Assembly (NCBI RefSeq): GCF_900176325.1
Contig: NZ_FWXK01000006.1
Span: 33,004-97,003, forward strand
Length of the DNA stretch: 64,000 bases
Direction: 5' to 3'
Origin: Aerococcus suis
GTDB taxonomy: Bacteria > Bacillota > Bacilli > Lactobacillales > Aerococcaceae
How positions within the stretch are numbered: position 1 is the stretch's first letter; each line of letters opens with the position of its first letter. The notes under the pieces were generated by a model that saw only the letters and a list, made by a program, of their open reading frames with translations, ran no database searches and was not told the DNA's origin. Of this stretch, positions 28,618-36,799 are shown one piece after another. A program made the translations under genes and the position numbers.

Positions 28618-29502
28618 ATGCCAAAAAGCGATAATTTAAAATTAGTCGTGATTACTGGGATGAGTGGTGCGGGCAAAACGGTTGCCATGCAAAGTTTTGA
28701 AGACATGGGGTACTTCTGTGTTGATAATATGCCACCATCATTATTACCTAAATTTTGGGAACTAATTAAAGATTCAGGAAAAATAACGAAAATTTGTTTA
28801 GTGATTGATTTGCGTTCACGGGCATTTTTTACGGAGTTAGTGGATGCGATTGAAGAAATGGACAATACCCAATTCATTTCTTTAAATATTGTCTTTTTAG
28901 AAGCTAACGATAGTGAATTAGTTTCTCGTTATAAAGAAACGCGACGTTCTCACCCATTACAAGTCGATGGCGGTTCAGTGCTTAAAGGCATTCAAGCCGA
29001 ACGCGAACAATTGAAAGCAATCCGTGAACAATCGCATTTAATTATCGATACAACATCCATTACGCCACGTGAATTAAGAGCAGAGTTAACTCGAGAATTC
29101 CAAATCTCAGATGATCAAAACTTTTTTGTTGAAGTGTTATCATTTGGATTTAAGTACGGCATTCCAATCGACTGTGATATCGTTATGGATGTGAGATTTT
29201 TACCTAATCCTCACTATATTCCAGAATTAAAACCCTTAACAGGATTAGATCAACCAGTCTATGATTATGTGATGGCACAACCCGATACTCAAACCTTCTA
29301 CAAAAAATTTATTGATTTAATTGATTTTACGTTACCACTCTATAAAAAAGAAGGGAAATCTTCTATGACCATTGGCATTGGATGTACAGGTGGCCAACAT
29401 CGCTCCATTGCCTTAGCCCAACGGACAGGTGAACATATTCGTGAACTCGGCTATCGTACGAATATTAGTCACCGCGACCGTTCCAAAAGAAAGCCACGGT
29501 GA
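28618..29502 (+). CDS. rapZ: Nucleotide-binding RNase adapter RapZ (YvcJ)
   Basis: RapZ-family proteins bind nucleotides and, in E. coli, steer RNase E to small RNAs; the Firmicute YvcJ has a less defined role. The 294-residue protein has Walker A GMSGAGKTVAMQSFEDMGY (14-32) and the family sequences FCVDNMPPSLLP, SFGFKYGIP and GCTGGQHRSIALAQ. The cluster rapZ-yvcK-whiA is strongly conserved in Firmicutes and Actinobacteria. No strong ribosome site is visible close to ATG 28618. Confidence 0.95.
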   Translation: MPKSDNLKLVVITGMSGAGKTVAMQSFEDMGYFCVDNMPPSLLPKFWELIKDSGKITKICLVIDLRSRAFFTELVDAIEEMDNTQFISLNIVFLEANDSELVSRYKETRRSHPLQVDGGSVLKGIQAEREQLKAIREQSHLIIDTTSITPRELRAELTREFQISDDQNFFVEVLSFGFKYGIPIDCDIVMDVRFLPNPHYIPELKPLTGLDQPVYDYVMAQPDTQTFYKKFIDLIDFTLPLYKKEGKSSMTIGIGCTGGQHRSIALAQRTGEHIRELGYRTNISHRDRSKRKPR

Positions 29503-29508
29503 TAACTA

Positions 29509-30570
29509 ATGACTCATGAAGCCAAACGGACAACACAAACACATTTTGATACGTTTAATCTGAGTAAACTGACCGATAAGAAGCATCCTAAAGTGACCGT
29601 CATTGGAGGCGGAACGGGATTGCCGATTCTATTGTCTGGTCTAAAAGCAGCGAAATGTCGGACCACAGCCGTCGTAACGGTTGCTGATGACGGAGGAAGC
29701 TCTGGTTCACTACGGACATCATTAAATACTATCCCTCCTGGAGATATTCGTAATTGTTTAGTTGCTTTATCCGATGCTAAACAAATTTATAAAGATATTT
29801 TTCAATATCGGTTTGCACCAGAAGATAATGAATTTTCCGGTCATGCCATCGGAAATTTAATTATTGCGGCGTTAGCGGAAATGCGTGGGGATGTTTATCA
29901 TGCACTCAAATTATTACAAGTAATGATGGAAATTGATGGGCATGTCTTACCAGCATGTGCATCACCATTAGTGTTACAAGCACATTATGATGATGGCTCA
30001 ATTGTTGAAGGAGAAACGACCATTGTGAGTCAAAAACGACCAATTGATCATGTGACTGTTCGTCATGTGAATGATGGGCCCTTAGCTGATGAAAAACCAG
30101 TAGCTGGACCTCACGTCGTTGAAGCCATTATGTCAGCAGATTTAGTGATTTTAGGGCCAGGATCGTTGTATACATCAATTTTGCCTAATGTGGTTATCGA
30201 TGATGTTCGGCAAGCTTTGGTTGACACACCCGCAAAAGTTGTCTATATTTGTAATATTATGACGCAACTTGGTGAGACTGAGCATTTTAGTGATGCGGAT
30301 CATTTAGCGGTTGTGAACAAGCATATCGGACAAAAAGTCATTGACTATGCCTTAATTAATGCGACTACCGTTCCTTTTGAATATATTGAGAGCGAAGAAA
30401 CGCCAGAATATCTTGTTCAAGTGACCCATGATAGAGATGGATTGCGCCAACAACAGGCAACGATTATCAAATCAGATTTATTGAATTTAAAAAAATCGGG
30501 TGTCTATCATGATCAAACCAAGTTGGTTGAAGAGATATTAAAAATTTATCAACAATCAATAGAAAGATAG
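29509..30570 (+). CDS. yvcK: Gluconeogenesis factor YvcK (CofD-like, UDP-sugar binding)
   Basis: YvcK binds UDP-sugars such as UDP-GlcNAc and links carbon supply with cell-wall synthesis and cell shape. The 353-residue protein has the CofD-type start [18 protein letters not shown] (about 29-46) and [13 protein letters not shown] (about 56-68). The segments SGHAIGNLI and [17 protein letters not shown] follow. It begins 6 nt after rapZ and ends 16 nt before whiA, so the three genes form one operon. An N-terminal extension of about 28 residues precedes the Rossmann core. Confidence 0.95.
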   Translation: MTHEAKRTTQTHFDTFNLSKLTDKKHPKVTVIGGGTGLPILLSGLKAAKCRTTAVVTVADDGGSSGSLRTSLNTIPPGDIRNCLVALSDAKQIYKDIFQYRFAPEDNEFSGHAIGNLIIAALAEMRGDVYHALKLLQVMMEIDGHVLPACASPLVLQAHYDDGSIVEGETTIVSQKRPIDHVTVRHVNDGPLADEKPVAGPHVVEAIMSADLVILGPGSLYTSILPNVVIDDVRQALVDTPAKVVYICNIMTQLGETEHFSDADHLAVVNKHIGQKVIDYALINATTVPFEYIESEETPEYLVQVTHDRDGLRQQQATIIKSDLLNLKKSGVYHDQTKLVEEILKIYQQSIER

Positions 30571-30586
30571 GAAGTTTTTAAACGTT

Positions 30587-31522
30587 ATGGTGTCATTCGC
30601 TGCTGATGTCAAAAAAGAATTGACGCAAATCACAGTTGACTATGAACATGGACGCTCTGAACTCGCTGCAGTTATTCGAATGAATGGGTCTGTTTCTATG
30701 GTAAATAAGGAATTACTCCTAAACATTCAAACGGAAAATGCGGCTATCGCGAGACGGATTTACACGCTATTGAAGGAGCATTTCCAGACGATTAGTGAAC
30801 TTGTCGTGCGTCGAAAAATGAAATTGAAGAAAAATAATGTCTATGTGGTTCGAGTTCATGATAATGTATCAGAAATACTTGAAGCGTTAGGTATTGTGGA
30901 TATGTTAATGATTAAACCGCATATTTCTGAAGAAATTATGACGAACGATCAACGGAGTCGTTCCTACTTAAGAGGGGCTTTTTTAGCTGGAGGTTCTGTT
31001 AATAATCCAGAAAAAAGCAGTTATCATTTAGAAATTTATTCTGTCTATGAAGAACATAACAATGATATTGTGGAAATGATGAATCATTTTAACTTAAATG
31101 CTAAAGCCATTGCTCGTCGGAATGGGTACATTGCTTATATTAAAGAGGCAGAAAAAATAGCTGACTTTTTAGCGGTAATTGGTGCTTATAATGCCCGCCT
31201 CAAATATGAAGACATTCGCATTGTTCGGGATATGCGAAATTCCGTTAACCGAATTGTTAACTGTGAGAGTGCGAATCTGAATAAAACAGTCAGTGCAGCT
31301 GCCAAACAGATTGAAAATATTGAATTTATTCAAAATCAAGTAGGATTAGATAAATTACCAGACAAACTACATGAGGTTGCGCTTCTGCGGCTGGAACACC
31401 CTGATGTGTCATTGAAGGAGTTAGGGGAACTCGTGCCATCAGGTGAAGTATCTAAATCAGGTATGAATCATCGATTCCGCAAAATTAAAACATATGCTGA
31501 AAAATTAGGGATGTCATCTTAA
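30587..31522 (+). CDS. whiA: DNA-binding protein WhiA
   Basis: WhiA is an ancient regulator related to LAGLIDADG endonucleases. It controls sporulation septation in Streptomyces and affects cell division and chromosome segregation in Bacillus. The 311-residue protein shows the N-terminal family start [12 protein letters not shown], the LAGLIDADG-like segment [20 protein letters not shown] (about 125-144) and the C-terminal helix-turn-helix [17 protein letters not shown]. Either ATG 30587 or the adjacent GTG 30590 could start it; the second matches the usual MSFA start. A bidirectional terminator follows. Confidence 0.95.
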   Translation: MVSFAADVKKELTQITVDYEHGRSELAAVIRMNGSVSMVNKELLLNIQTENAAIARRIYTLLKEHFQTISELVVRRKMKLKKNNVYVVRVHDNVSEILEALGIVDMLMIKPHISEEIMTNDQRSRSYLRGAFLAGGSVNNPEKSSYHLEIYSVYEEHNNDIVEMMNHFNLNAKAIARRNGYIAYIKEAEKIADFLAVIGAYNARLKYEDIRIVRDMRNSVNRIVNCESANLNKTVSAAAKQIENIEFIQNQVGLDKLPDKLHEVALLRLEHPDVSLKELGELVPSGEVSKSGMNHRFRKIKTYAEKLGMSS

Positions 31523-31566
31523 TATCACTGGCAAAGTCGTTGTGATGTGGCATGATAAATGAATAA

Positions 31567-31599
31567 AAAAGGCTTCGAATTTTTTTCGAAGCCTTTTGC
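31567..31599. terminator. Bidirectional terminator between whiA and the ssb paralogue
   Basis: AAAAGGCTTCGAA (31567-31579) pairs with TTCGAAGCCTTTT (31585-31597). A-runs and T-runs flank the stem, so it serves both convergent genes. Confidence 0.9.
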
Positions 31600-31605
31600 T
31601 GTTGA

Positions 31606-31977
31606 TTACTGAGCTATTTTTTCATCGGGATTTCCGACTAAATCATCAAATGTTAAAGATTGATTTTGCTTTTTGCGTAAAAAAGTGAGTTCTGAGATAA
31701 CCACTTCTAACGCATGGACAGTTTGCCCTTGCTGGTTTTCATAATGATAGGAATGCAAATGACCAACGATGCCGACTTCATCACCTTTTTGTAAGTAATC
31801 GGCCATTAATTGAGCACGTTGGTTCCAAGCAATAATAGGAATGAAATTAGCATTTTTATCGTGATGGCGATAATTATTCACAGCAATAGCATTACGGACA
31901 ATTTTTTTTTGATCTTGTCCGACTGTTTGTAAGGTGACATCTCGGACGATACGACCAATAAGTTGTACTTGATTCAT
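31606..31977 (-). CDS. Single-stranded DNA-binding protein paralogue without acidic tail
   Basis: This 123-residue protein is an OB-fold SSB: MNQVQLIGRIVRDVTLQTV at the start, then VRNAIAVNNYR, IPIIAWNQRAQLMADYLQKG and the C-terminal strand LEVVISELTFLRK. It ends DDLVGNPDEKIAQ and lacks the conserved acidic DDIPF-type tip by which the main SSB recruits partner proteins. This resembles competence-type SsbB of B. subtilis, but no competence genes or ComK/ComX boxes are seen here. GAAAGGAG precedes the ATG. It is the only gene on this strand between 1 and 36800. Confidence 0.85.
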   Translation of the reverse strand: MNQVQLIGRIVRDVTLQTVGQDQKKIVRNAIAVNNYRHHDKNANFIPIIAWNQRAQLMADYLQKGDEVGIVGHLHSYHYENQQGQTVHALEVVISELTFLRKKQNQSLTFDDLVGNPDEKIAQ

Positions 31978-32086
31978 AAGGTCACTCCTTTCGTTCTATT
32001 TATAGATACGAGAGATTTTATAAAAATTTACAACGATTATCGGGTAAAGTAAGTTACAATACATATGAAGATAGGGGGATTAGCCC

Positions 32087-32815
32087 ATGAATATTTTAAT
32101 GATTGAAGACGATGAACATATTTGTGAAATGATGGCCATGTATTTTGAAATGGAAGAAGATTGGCAGACGACGTTCATTTATGATGGTGAGGAAGGCTGG
32201 CAATATTACAAAGAACATAAAGATGATCTCGATATGGTTATTTTAGATTTGAATCTCCCTGGTAAAAATGGATTAACAATTTGTCATGATATTCGACAAG
32301 AAAATCCTTATATTCCGATTATTATGTTAACGGCCTTAGACAATGAGAGTGACCAAGTGTTTGGATTAGAAACAGGTGCAGATGATTATATTACGAAACC
32401 TTTTGATCCGCAGACGGTGATGGCAAGAATGCGAGCTTTAAATCGTCGAGCCCAATTAACGAGTGAACGACTACAACCTTCACAATCTAAAGACAACTCA
32501 AATGATTATGATATTGTGACGAATTATTTGCGTATTAATGAACGAACGCGCGAGGCTTATTTCAACGATCAAATGATTGAAGGATTGACGCCTAAAGAAT
32601 TTGATATTTTAGCGTTACTTGCTAGTTACCCACGTCAAGTTTTCTCTAGGGATCATCTTTTACGCACACTATGGGAAGATCCGTTTTTCGGGGATGAACG
32701 AACCGTGGATGCGCATATTAAAAAATTACGCCAAAAAATGGAAAAATATGGTCCTCAACTGATTCAAACGGTATGGGGAGTCGGCTATAAATTAGATGAA
32801 TCGGATGTGGAGTAG
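32087..32815 (+). CDS. OmpR-family response regulator
   Basis: A 242-residue response regulator: receiver domain MNILMIEDDEHICEMMAMYF with phospho-acceptor Asp in MVILDLNLPGKNG and Lys in DDYITKPFDP. A winged-helix output domain follows (TPKEFDILALLASYPRQVFS to IQTVWGVGYKLDE). AGGGGGAT precedes ATG 32087. The stop codon abuts the ATG of its kinase. The signal and target genes cannot be named from sequence, and it is not obviously one of the well-known streptococcal systems. Confidence 0.9.
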   Translation: MNILMIEDDEHICEMMAMYFEMEEDWQTTFIYDGEEGWQYYKEHKDDLDMVILDLNLPGKNGLTICHDIRQENPYIPIIMLTALDNESDQVFGLETGADDYITKPFDPQTVMARMRALNRRAQLTSERLQPSQSKDNSNDYDIVTNYLRINERTREAYFNDQMIEGLTPKEFDILALLASYPRQVFSRDHLLRTLWEDPFFGDERTVDAHIKKLRQKMEKYGPQLIQTVWGVGYKLDESDVE

Positions 32816-34261
32816 ATGCGTTTTTTCTATCAAAAAATGATTGCCTTTATCATCGTGATTTTAGTTATTATTTTAACGATGGGGACAACATTAATCCGGT
32901 TTTCTAGAGAGCAAGTATATTTACGCCAACAAGATGAATTGAGTCAGATGGCAGAATACCTCGTTGGTCAAGACATTACCTTTGATTACTTAAAACAAAT
33001 TCAACCGATTCTGGATTCTGCTAATATGAAAGTTTATTACTATAACGAAGATAATGAAAGACAATATCCTGCCTTTCTGGATGATAAACAACAAGAAATG
33101 CCGTTATCATCGAGTGAGAAACAACAATTGAAATCAGGACAACGCCTATCATTACGTCCTTATGATATGGGATTCCAAAAAGACAAACTAGATAGTATGA
33201 GTATTTTTATTCCGTTAGAAAGACCGAATAATCAACAATATGCGGGCTACCTTGTATTAGGGGCACCAGCTTATATGACGAATGAGGCGTTGGATGAGCT
33301 TAACCGATCTGTCTTTCGCGCTATTCTTATTTCCTTAGCGGTTGCTGGTTTCTTAGCATGGTTACTCGCTTACTATCAAAACCGTAGTATCAAACGGTTA
33401 GGAGATGCGACGAAAGAAATTGCGAATGGCAATTATGATGTACAGTTACGCCTCAAAACTGGGGATGAATTTGATGACTTATCGCAAAACTTTAATCAGA
33501 TGGCCGAAGCATTAAAAGTTTCTCAAAAAGAAATTAATCGTCAAGAAACGTTACGACATCAATTAATGATGGACGTAGCTCATGAGATGCGGACCCCATT
33601 AACGACAATGCTTGGAATGTTAAAAGGTATGAAAGATCACGTCTTCCCGCAAGAGAAATGGGACCGATCAATAACACTCGTTTATAAAGAAACGGAGCGT
33701 TTAAAACGGTTAGTGAATGAGAGTTTAGATTATGAAAAAATTCGCGCCAATGAAATTAAACTAGCTAAAGCCGTGTTTCCTGTTCAAGACGTGGTGAATG
33801 ATATTGCGATGCAACTGCAACAAGAAGCTGATAAAAAGCACACGACGATTACGGTTTCCTGTCCTGAACAAGCCACCGTGTATGCGGATCCCGATCGGTT
33901 TCGCCAAATTGTGGTCAATATTGTTAAAAATGCGGTGCAATTTACCGATAAGGGTGACATTCAACTGACAGTCGAAGAGACTGCTGATGATACTGCGATT
34001 CGCGTAAAAGATACTGGTATGGGAATGACAGCTGAGCAAATTGAAAATATTTGGCAGCGTTTCTATAAAGTTGACACCTCAAGAAAAGCGATGGCTTATG
34101 GGGAATCAGGGTTAGGATTATCAATTGTGAAACAAGTCATGAATCGACATCACGGAGAAGTGACTGTCAATAGTGAGTTAGGTGTTGGTTCTGAATTTAT
34201 TTTGACATTTCCAAAACAAGAAGCTTTAGAGGAGGATAAGGGTGCAAAAACTGAAGATTAG
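32816..34261 (+). CDS. Sensor histidine kinase
   Basis: The 481-residue partner kinase has transmembrane segment 1 (about residues 3-26) and an extracytoplasmic domain of about 135 residues. Transmembrane segment 2 (FRAILISLAVAGFLAWLLAY) and a HAMP region (IKRLGDATKEIANGNYDVQL) follow. The HisKA box is MDVAHEMRTPLTTMLGMLKG, and the ATPase domain shows the N-box IVVNIVKNAVQFT and G-boxes KDTGMGMTAEQ and GESGLGLSIVKQ. All catalytic motifs look intact, unlike phoR in the same window. Its end overlaps the next gene by 20 nt. Confidence 0.92.
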   Translation: MRFFYQKMIAFIIVILVIILTMGTTLIRFSREQVYLRQQDELSQMAEYLVGQDITFDYLKQIQPILDSANMKVYYYNEDNERQYPAFLDDKQQEMPLSSSEKQQLKSGQRLSLRPYDMGFQKDKLDSMSIFIPLERPNNQQYAGYLVLGAPAYMTNEALDELNRSVFRAILISLAVAGFLAWLLAYYQNRSIKRLGDATKEIANGNYDVQLRLKTGDEFDDLSQNFNQMAEALKVSQKEINRQETLRHQLMMDVAHEMRTPLTTMLGMLKGMKDHVFPQEKWDRSITLVYKETERLKRLVNESLDYEKIRANEIKLAKAVFPVQDVVNDIAMQLQQEADKKHTTITVSCPEQATVYADPDRFRQIVVNIVKNAVQFTDKGDIQLTVEETADDTAIRVKDTGMGMTAEQIENIWQRFYKVDTSRKAMAYGESGLGLSIVKQVMNRHHGEVTVNSELGVGSEFILTFPKQEALEEDKGAKTED

Positions 34262-35426
34262 AACGCAAGCACAACAAGCATTTAAAGACGGACTTAAGCT
34301 AGTGAAACAGAATGACTTTGTTCATGACCCTCAGTTTGAAGAAGGCGAAATTGTGGAGTTAGTGGATGAACGTGGTCATTTCGTTAAACAAGCTTATTTA
34401 GCTAAGCAAAACAAAGGAATTGGCTGGATTGTTGATGAAGCTTTTGCCCATGTTAGCTCAGCATCTTTTTTCACGAAAGTCTTCGCTAAAGCAAAAGAAA
34501 AACGCGAAGCCTTGATTAAAGATGAATTAACCACTGCCTACCGTATTTATAATGGCGAAGGGGATGGCGTTGGTGGCTTTAGTATCGATTGGTATGACGG
34601 TTATGCTCTTATCCAATGGTATTCATTAGGGATTTATCGTTATCGAGAAGCGATTTTAACCGCAATTCGTACCATTTATCCCGATTGCCAAGGTGTTGTT
34701 GGTAAAAATCGTTTTAAAGCAGAAAACTTACCGAAAAGTGAAGTGTTAGCTGGTGATATTCCAGAAACGGTAACCGTGTTAGAGAATGGCCTCTCTTATG
34801 TCACTCGTCTTAATGATGGCTGGATGACTGGAATTTTTCTAGACCAACGAGATGTGAGACAGTATATTCAATGGGAATTAGCACCTGGACGGACGTTGCT
34901 CAATCTCTTTTGTTACGCAGGAGCTTTTTCTGTTGCGGCTGCAATGGGAGGCTCTTATGCGACAACGAGTGTGGATGTCGCAAAACGAACGACGGATTTA
35001 GTTACAGAAGGTTGGGAAATCAATGGATTACCAACTGACGGCCATGATATTTATATTATGGATGTATTCGATTATTATGATTACGCTGCCAAAAAAGGGC
35101 AAACATTTGATGTGATTGTGATGGATCCGCCAAGTTTTGCGCGCACGAAAAAACATACTTTTAAAGCCAGCAAAGACTATCATCAATTAGTCACTAAAGC
35201 ATTGGATTTACTAGCTCCTGATGGTTATCTCGTTTGTTCAACCAATGCGGCTAACGTGTCACGAGATCACTTTATGCAACTTATTCGCAAAGGAAGTAAA
35301 AAAGCACAACGGAAGTTAAACAACTTACAATCATTTGGTTTACCGGCAGATTTTCCAGTGCCTGCAGGTAATCCAGAGTCTGATTATTTAAAAGTAGAAG
35401 TTTTTCAATTAACTGATGAAGACTAA
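34242..35426 (+). CDS. Class I SAM-dependent rRNA methyltransferase, RlmI-like
   Basis: This 394-residue protein resembles RlmI (23S rRNA m5C1962) and B. subtilis YwbD. It has an N-terminal PUA-like region (EIVELVDERGHFVKQAYLAK), a central segment YNGEGDGVGGFSIDWYDG and the SAM-binding motif LNLFCYAGAFSVAAAMGG. The catalytic region DVIVMDPPSFARTKK and LVCSTNAANVSRDHF follow. The start is GTG 34242 behind GAGGATAAGG, inside the end of the kinase gene. Membership in the two-component operon is probably by transcription read-through and not by function. Confidence 0.9.
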   Translation: MQKLKIRTQAQQAFKDGLKLVKQNDFVHDPQFEEGEIVELVDERGHFVKQAYLAKQNKGIGWIVDEAFAHVSSASFFTKVFAKAKEKREALIKDELTTAYRIYNGEGDGVGGFSIDWYDGYALIQWYSLGIYRYREAILTAIRTIYPDCQGVVGKNRFKAENLPKSEVLAGDIPETVTVLENGLSYVTRLNDGWMTGIFLDQRDVRQYIQWELAPGRTLLNLFCYAGAFSVAAAMGGSYATTSVDVAKRTTDLVTEGWEINGLPTDGHDIYIMDVFDYYDYAAKKGQTFDVIVMDPPSFARTKKHTFKASKDYHQLVTKALDLLAPDGYLVCSTNAANVSRDHFMQLIRKGSKKAQRKLNNLQSFGLPADFPVPAGNPESDYLKVEVFQLTDED

Positions 35427-35435
35427 GTCAAAATG

Positions 35436-35464
35436 TTGACAATAAAGAAATTATTTTCTACACT
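35436..35464 (+). promoter_or_regulatory. Promoter of the TPP-riboswitch transcript
   Basis: TTGACA (35436-35441) and TACACT (35459-35464) are separated by exactly 17 bp, just upstream of the riboswitch. Confidence 0.85.
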
Positions 35465-35479
35465 ATATGCATAATAATT

Positions 35480-35556
35480 AATCTTTTGGGGTGCCATAGC
35501 GCTGAGATCATACCCGTTGAACCTGTTGAGTTAGGACTTGCGCAGGGAGAAGAATC
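35480..35556 (+). ncRNA. TPP riboswitch (THI element)
   Basis: The diagnostic THI-box blocks occur in order: GGGGTGC, GCTGAGAT, ACCCGTTGAACCTG, GTTAGGAC and GCGCAGGGA. AATCTT and AGAAT close helix P1. Binding of thiamine pyrophosphate should favour the terminator at 35600-35634. The aptamer looks complete although the thiazole kinase gene behind it is not. Confidence 0.95.
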
Positions 35557-35599
35557 ACGACTTATGAGTGATAATAGAGTAATGATATGATGATAAGTG

Positions 35600-35634
35600 A
35601 GAGCGCCCAAGTCGATTTTGGCGCTCTTTTTATT
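35600..35634 (+). terminator. Riboswitch-controlled terminator
   Basis: AGAGCGCC (35600-35607) pairs with GGCGCTCT (35620-35627), followed by a T-run, 22 nt before the first thi gene. Confidence 0.92.
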
Positions 35635-35655
35635 TTGTCAATGAAGGGGTAAGGT

Positions 35656-35988
35656 ATGAAAGTTTCAGATTTACAAACAACGGTAGAAAAAACGTTGGCG
35701 AAACAGCCAATGGTACCATCGCTAACTAATATGGTGACGATGACATCAGTAGCTAATATGCAAATTGCTGTTGGTGGGTCTCCAGCGATGTTTTTCCTAG
35801 CAGATGAAGGGGAAGATTTAGCGGCAACTTGTGATGCCTTATATATTAATTTGGGTACATTAATGTCAGAATACCAAAATGCGAAAGACTATTTAACCGC
35901 TGCGTTATCCACTCAGCTTGATTTAGGAGAAGGCTCTGGTCCACTTGATCATGGGTATCGTTTAAGAGAAGTTAATGATGAAGCTTAG
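35656..35988 (+). pseudogene. thiM: Truncated hydroxyethylthiazole kinase ThiM
   Basis: The 110-residue product keeps the N-terminal ThiM region: PSLTNMVTMTSVANMQIAVG and GSPAMFF (about residues 22-48), then CDALYINLGTLMSE (about 60-73). A normal ThiM has about 260-270 residues. Here the kinase core and ATP-binding region are absent and the frame closes with GSGPLDHGYRLREVNDEA. It has AAGGGG upstream and overlaps thiW by 14 nt, so it may now serve mainly to couple translation of thiW. It could be a shortened protein with another role, but I read it as a remnant caused by deletion. Confidence 0.75.
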
Positions 35989-36463
35989 AAAATGGACATT
36001 TCTAGGGATGTTTATTGCCCTATCTTTTGTGTTATCGACTGTCATCGTGTTCCCTAATATGGCACCGGCGCAACATATGATGAATGTTATAGGTGCGGTG
36101 ATGCTAGGGCCTGGTTACAATGCTTTAGCGGCCTTTTTGTCAGGAGGTTTGCGCATGATGTTATCAGGTCGACCATTAGTAGCGACAAGCGGCTGGATAG
36201 GGGCATTCTTATCTGGTTTAGTGTATCGGAAAACACATTGCTTATGGTTGACGGTGGCGACTGAAATGATTGGTTCAGGCATGATTGCGGCAGTGTTATA
36301 TTACTATCCAATGACAGCATTTGTTGGTGCCGACCTACCATCGCCTCTATTCTATATTCCGTTCTTTCTCCCGTCAGCGATAGTCGGTGCTATCATTGGA
36401 GGAATCGTTCAACATCTTTTAAGAAAGCATCAAATCATTAATCAAAAAATTACTCATAATTAA
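35975..36463 (+). CDS. thiW: ECF transporter S component ThiW (thiazole precursor uptake)
   Basis: A 162-residue membrane protein with about five hydrophobic segments: WTFLGMFIALSFVLSTVIVF at the start, then PAQHMMNVIGAVMLGPGYN and AFLSGGLRMMLSGRPL. The protein is very similar in layout to ThiW, the predicted substrate-binding subunit for hydroxyethylthiazole uptake. The TPP riboswitch upstream supports this. It would need the shared EcfAAT module, which is not here. With ThiM truncated and thiD and thiE not nearby, imported thiazole may not be phosphorylated unless a kinase is encoded elsewhere. Confidence 0.85.
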   Translation: MMKLRKWTFLGMFIALSFVLSTVIVFPNMAPAQHMMNVIGAVMLGPGYNALAAFLSGGLRMMLSGRPLVATSGWIGAFLSGLVYRKTHCLWLTVATEMIGSGMIAAVLYYYPMTAFVGADLPSPLFYIPFFLPSAIVGAIIGGIVQHLLRKHQIINQKITHN

Positions 36464-36468
36464 AAACG

Positions 36469-36499
36469 CGCCAAGTGAGGGGGATTACTTGGCGTTTTT
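36469..36499 (+). terminator. Terminator after thiW
   Basis: CGCCAAGT (36469-36476) pairs with ACTTGGCG (36487-36494), followed by TTTTT; upstream A-runs extend the stem. Confidence 0.88.
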
Positions 36500-36570
36500 A
36501 ATTAAAGAAAGTATTGAGGTCCAACGACCGTGGTTAAACGTGCTTTATCGCGTCCTGTATAGTCGGGTTT

Positions 36571-36668
36571 AGAAACGCTGATTCGAAGCCTCTTCAGAAA
36601 AATCACCCGTTTCAAAGAGCGAAACTTGGTGTTTTTTCTTCCAGATGTTCGAATCAGAACGCGTTTCT
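36571..36668. repeat. Module A, copy 2
   Basis: Same fold as copy 1: AGAAACGC / GCGTTTCT, then TGATTCGAA / TTCGAATCA with the 3' bulge GAAC, and the loop AAAGAGC. Confidence 0.88.
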
Positions 36669-36692
36669 TCACACCCTGTTTTAGTCGGGTTC

Positions 36693-36788
36693 ACATTTGC
36701 AGCTCCTCTGGATTTTTCAGAAAATATGGAATTTCCAAGAACGAAATCCACTATTTTCTTCCAAAATCGAGGAGCTAATCGCAAATGT
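36693..36788. repeat. Module B, copy 2
   Basis: The terminal stem ACATTTGC / GCAAATGT is perfect here. The 3' bulge is AATC. In the apical stem one C-G pair of copy 1 (19447/19469 region) is T-A here, while the adjacent pair is lost. Confidence 0.85.
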
Positions 36789-36799
36789 TCACACCCTGT

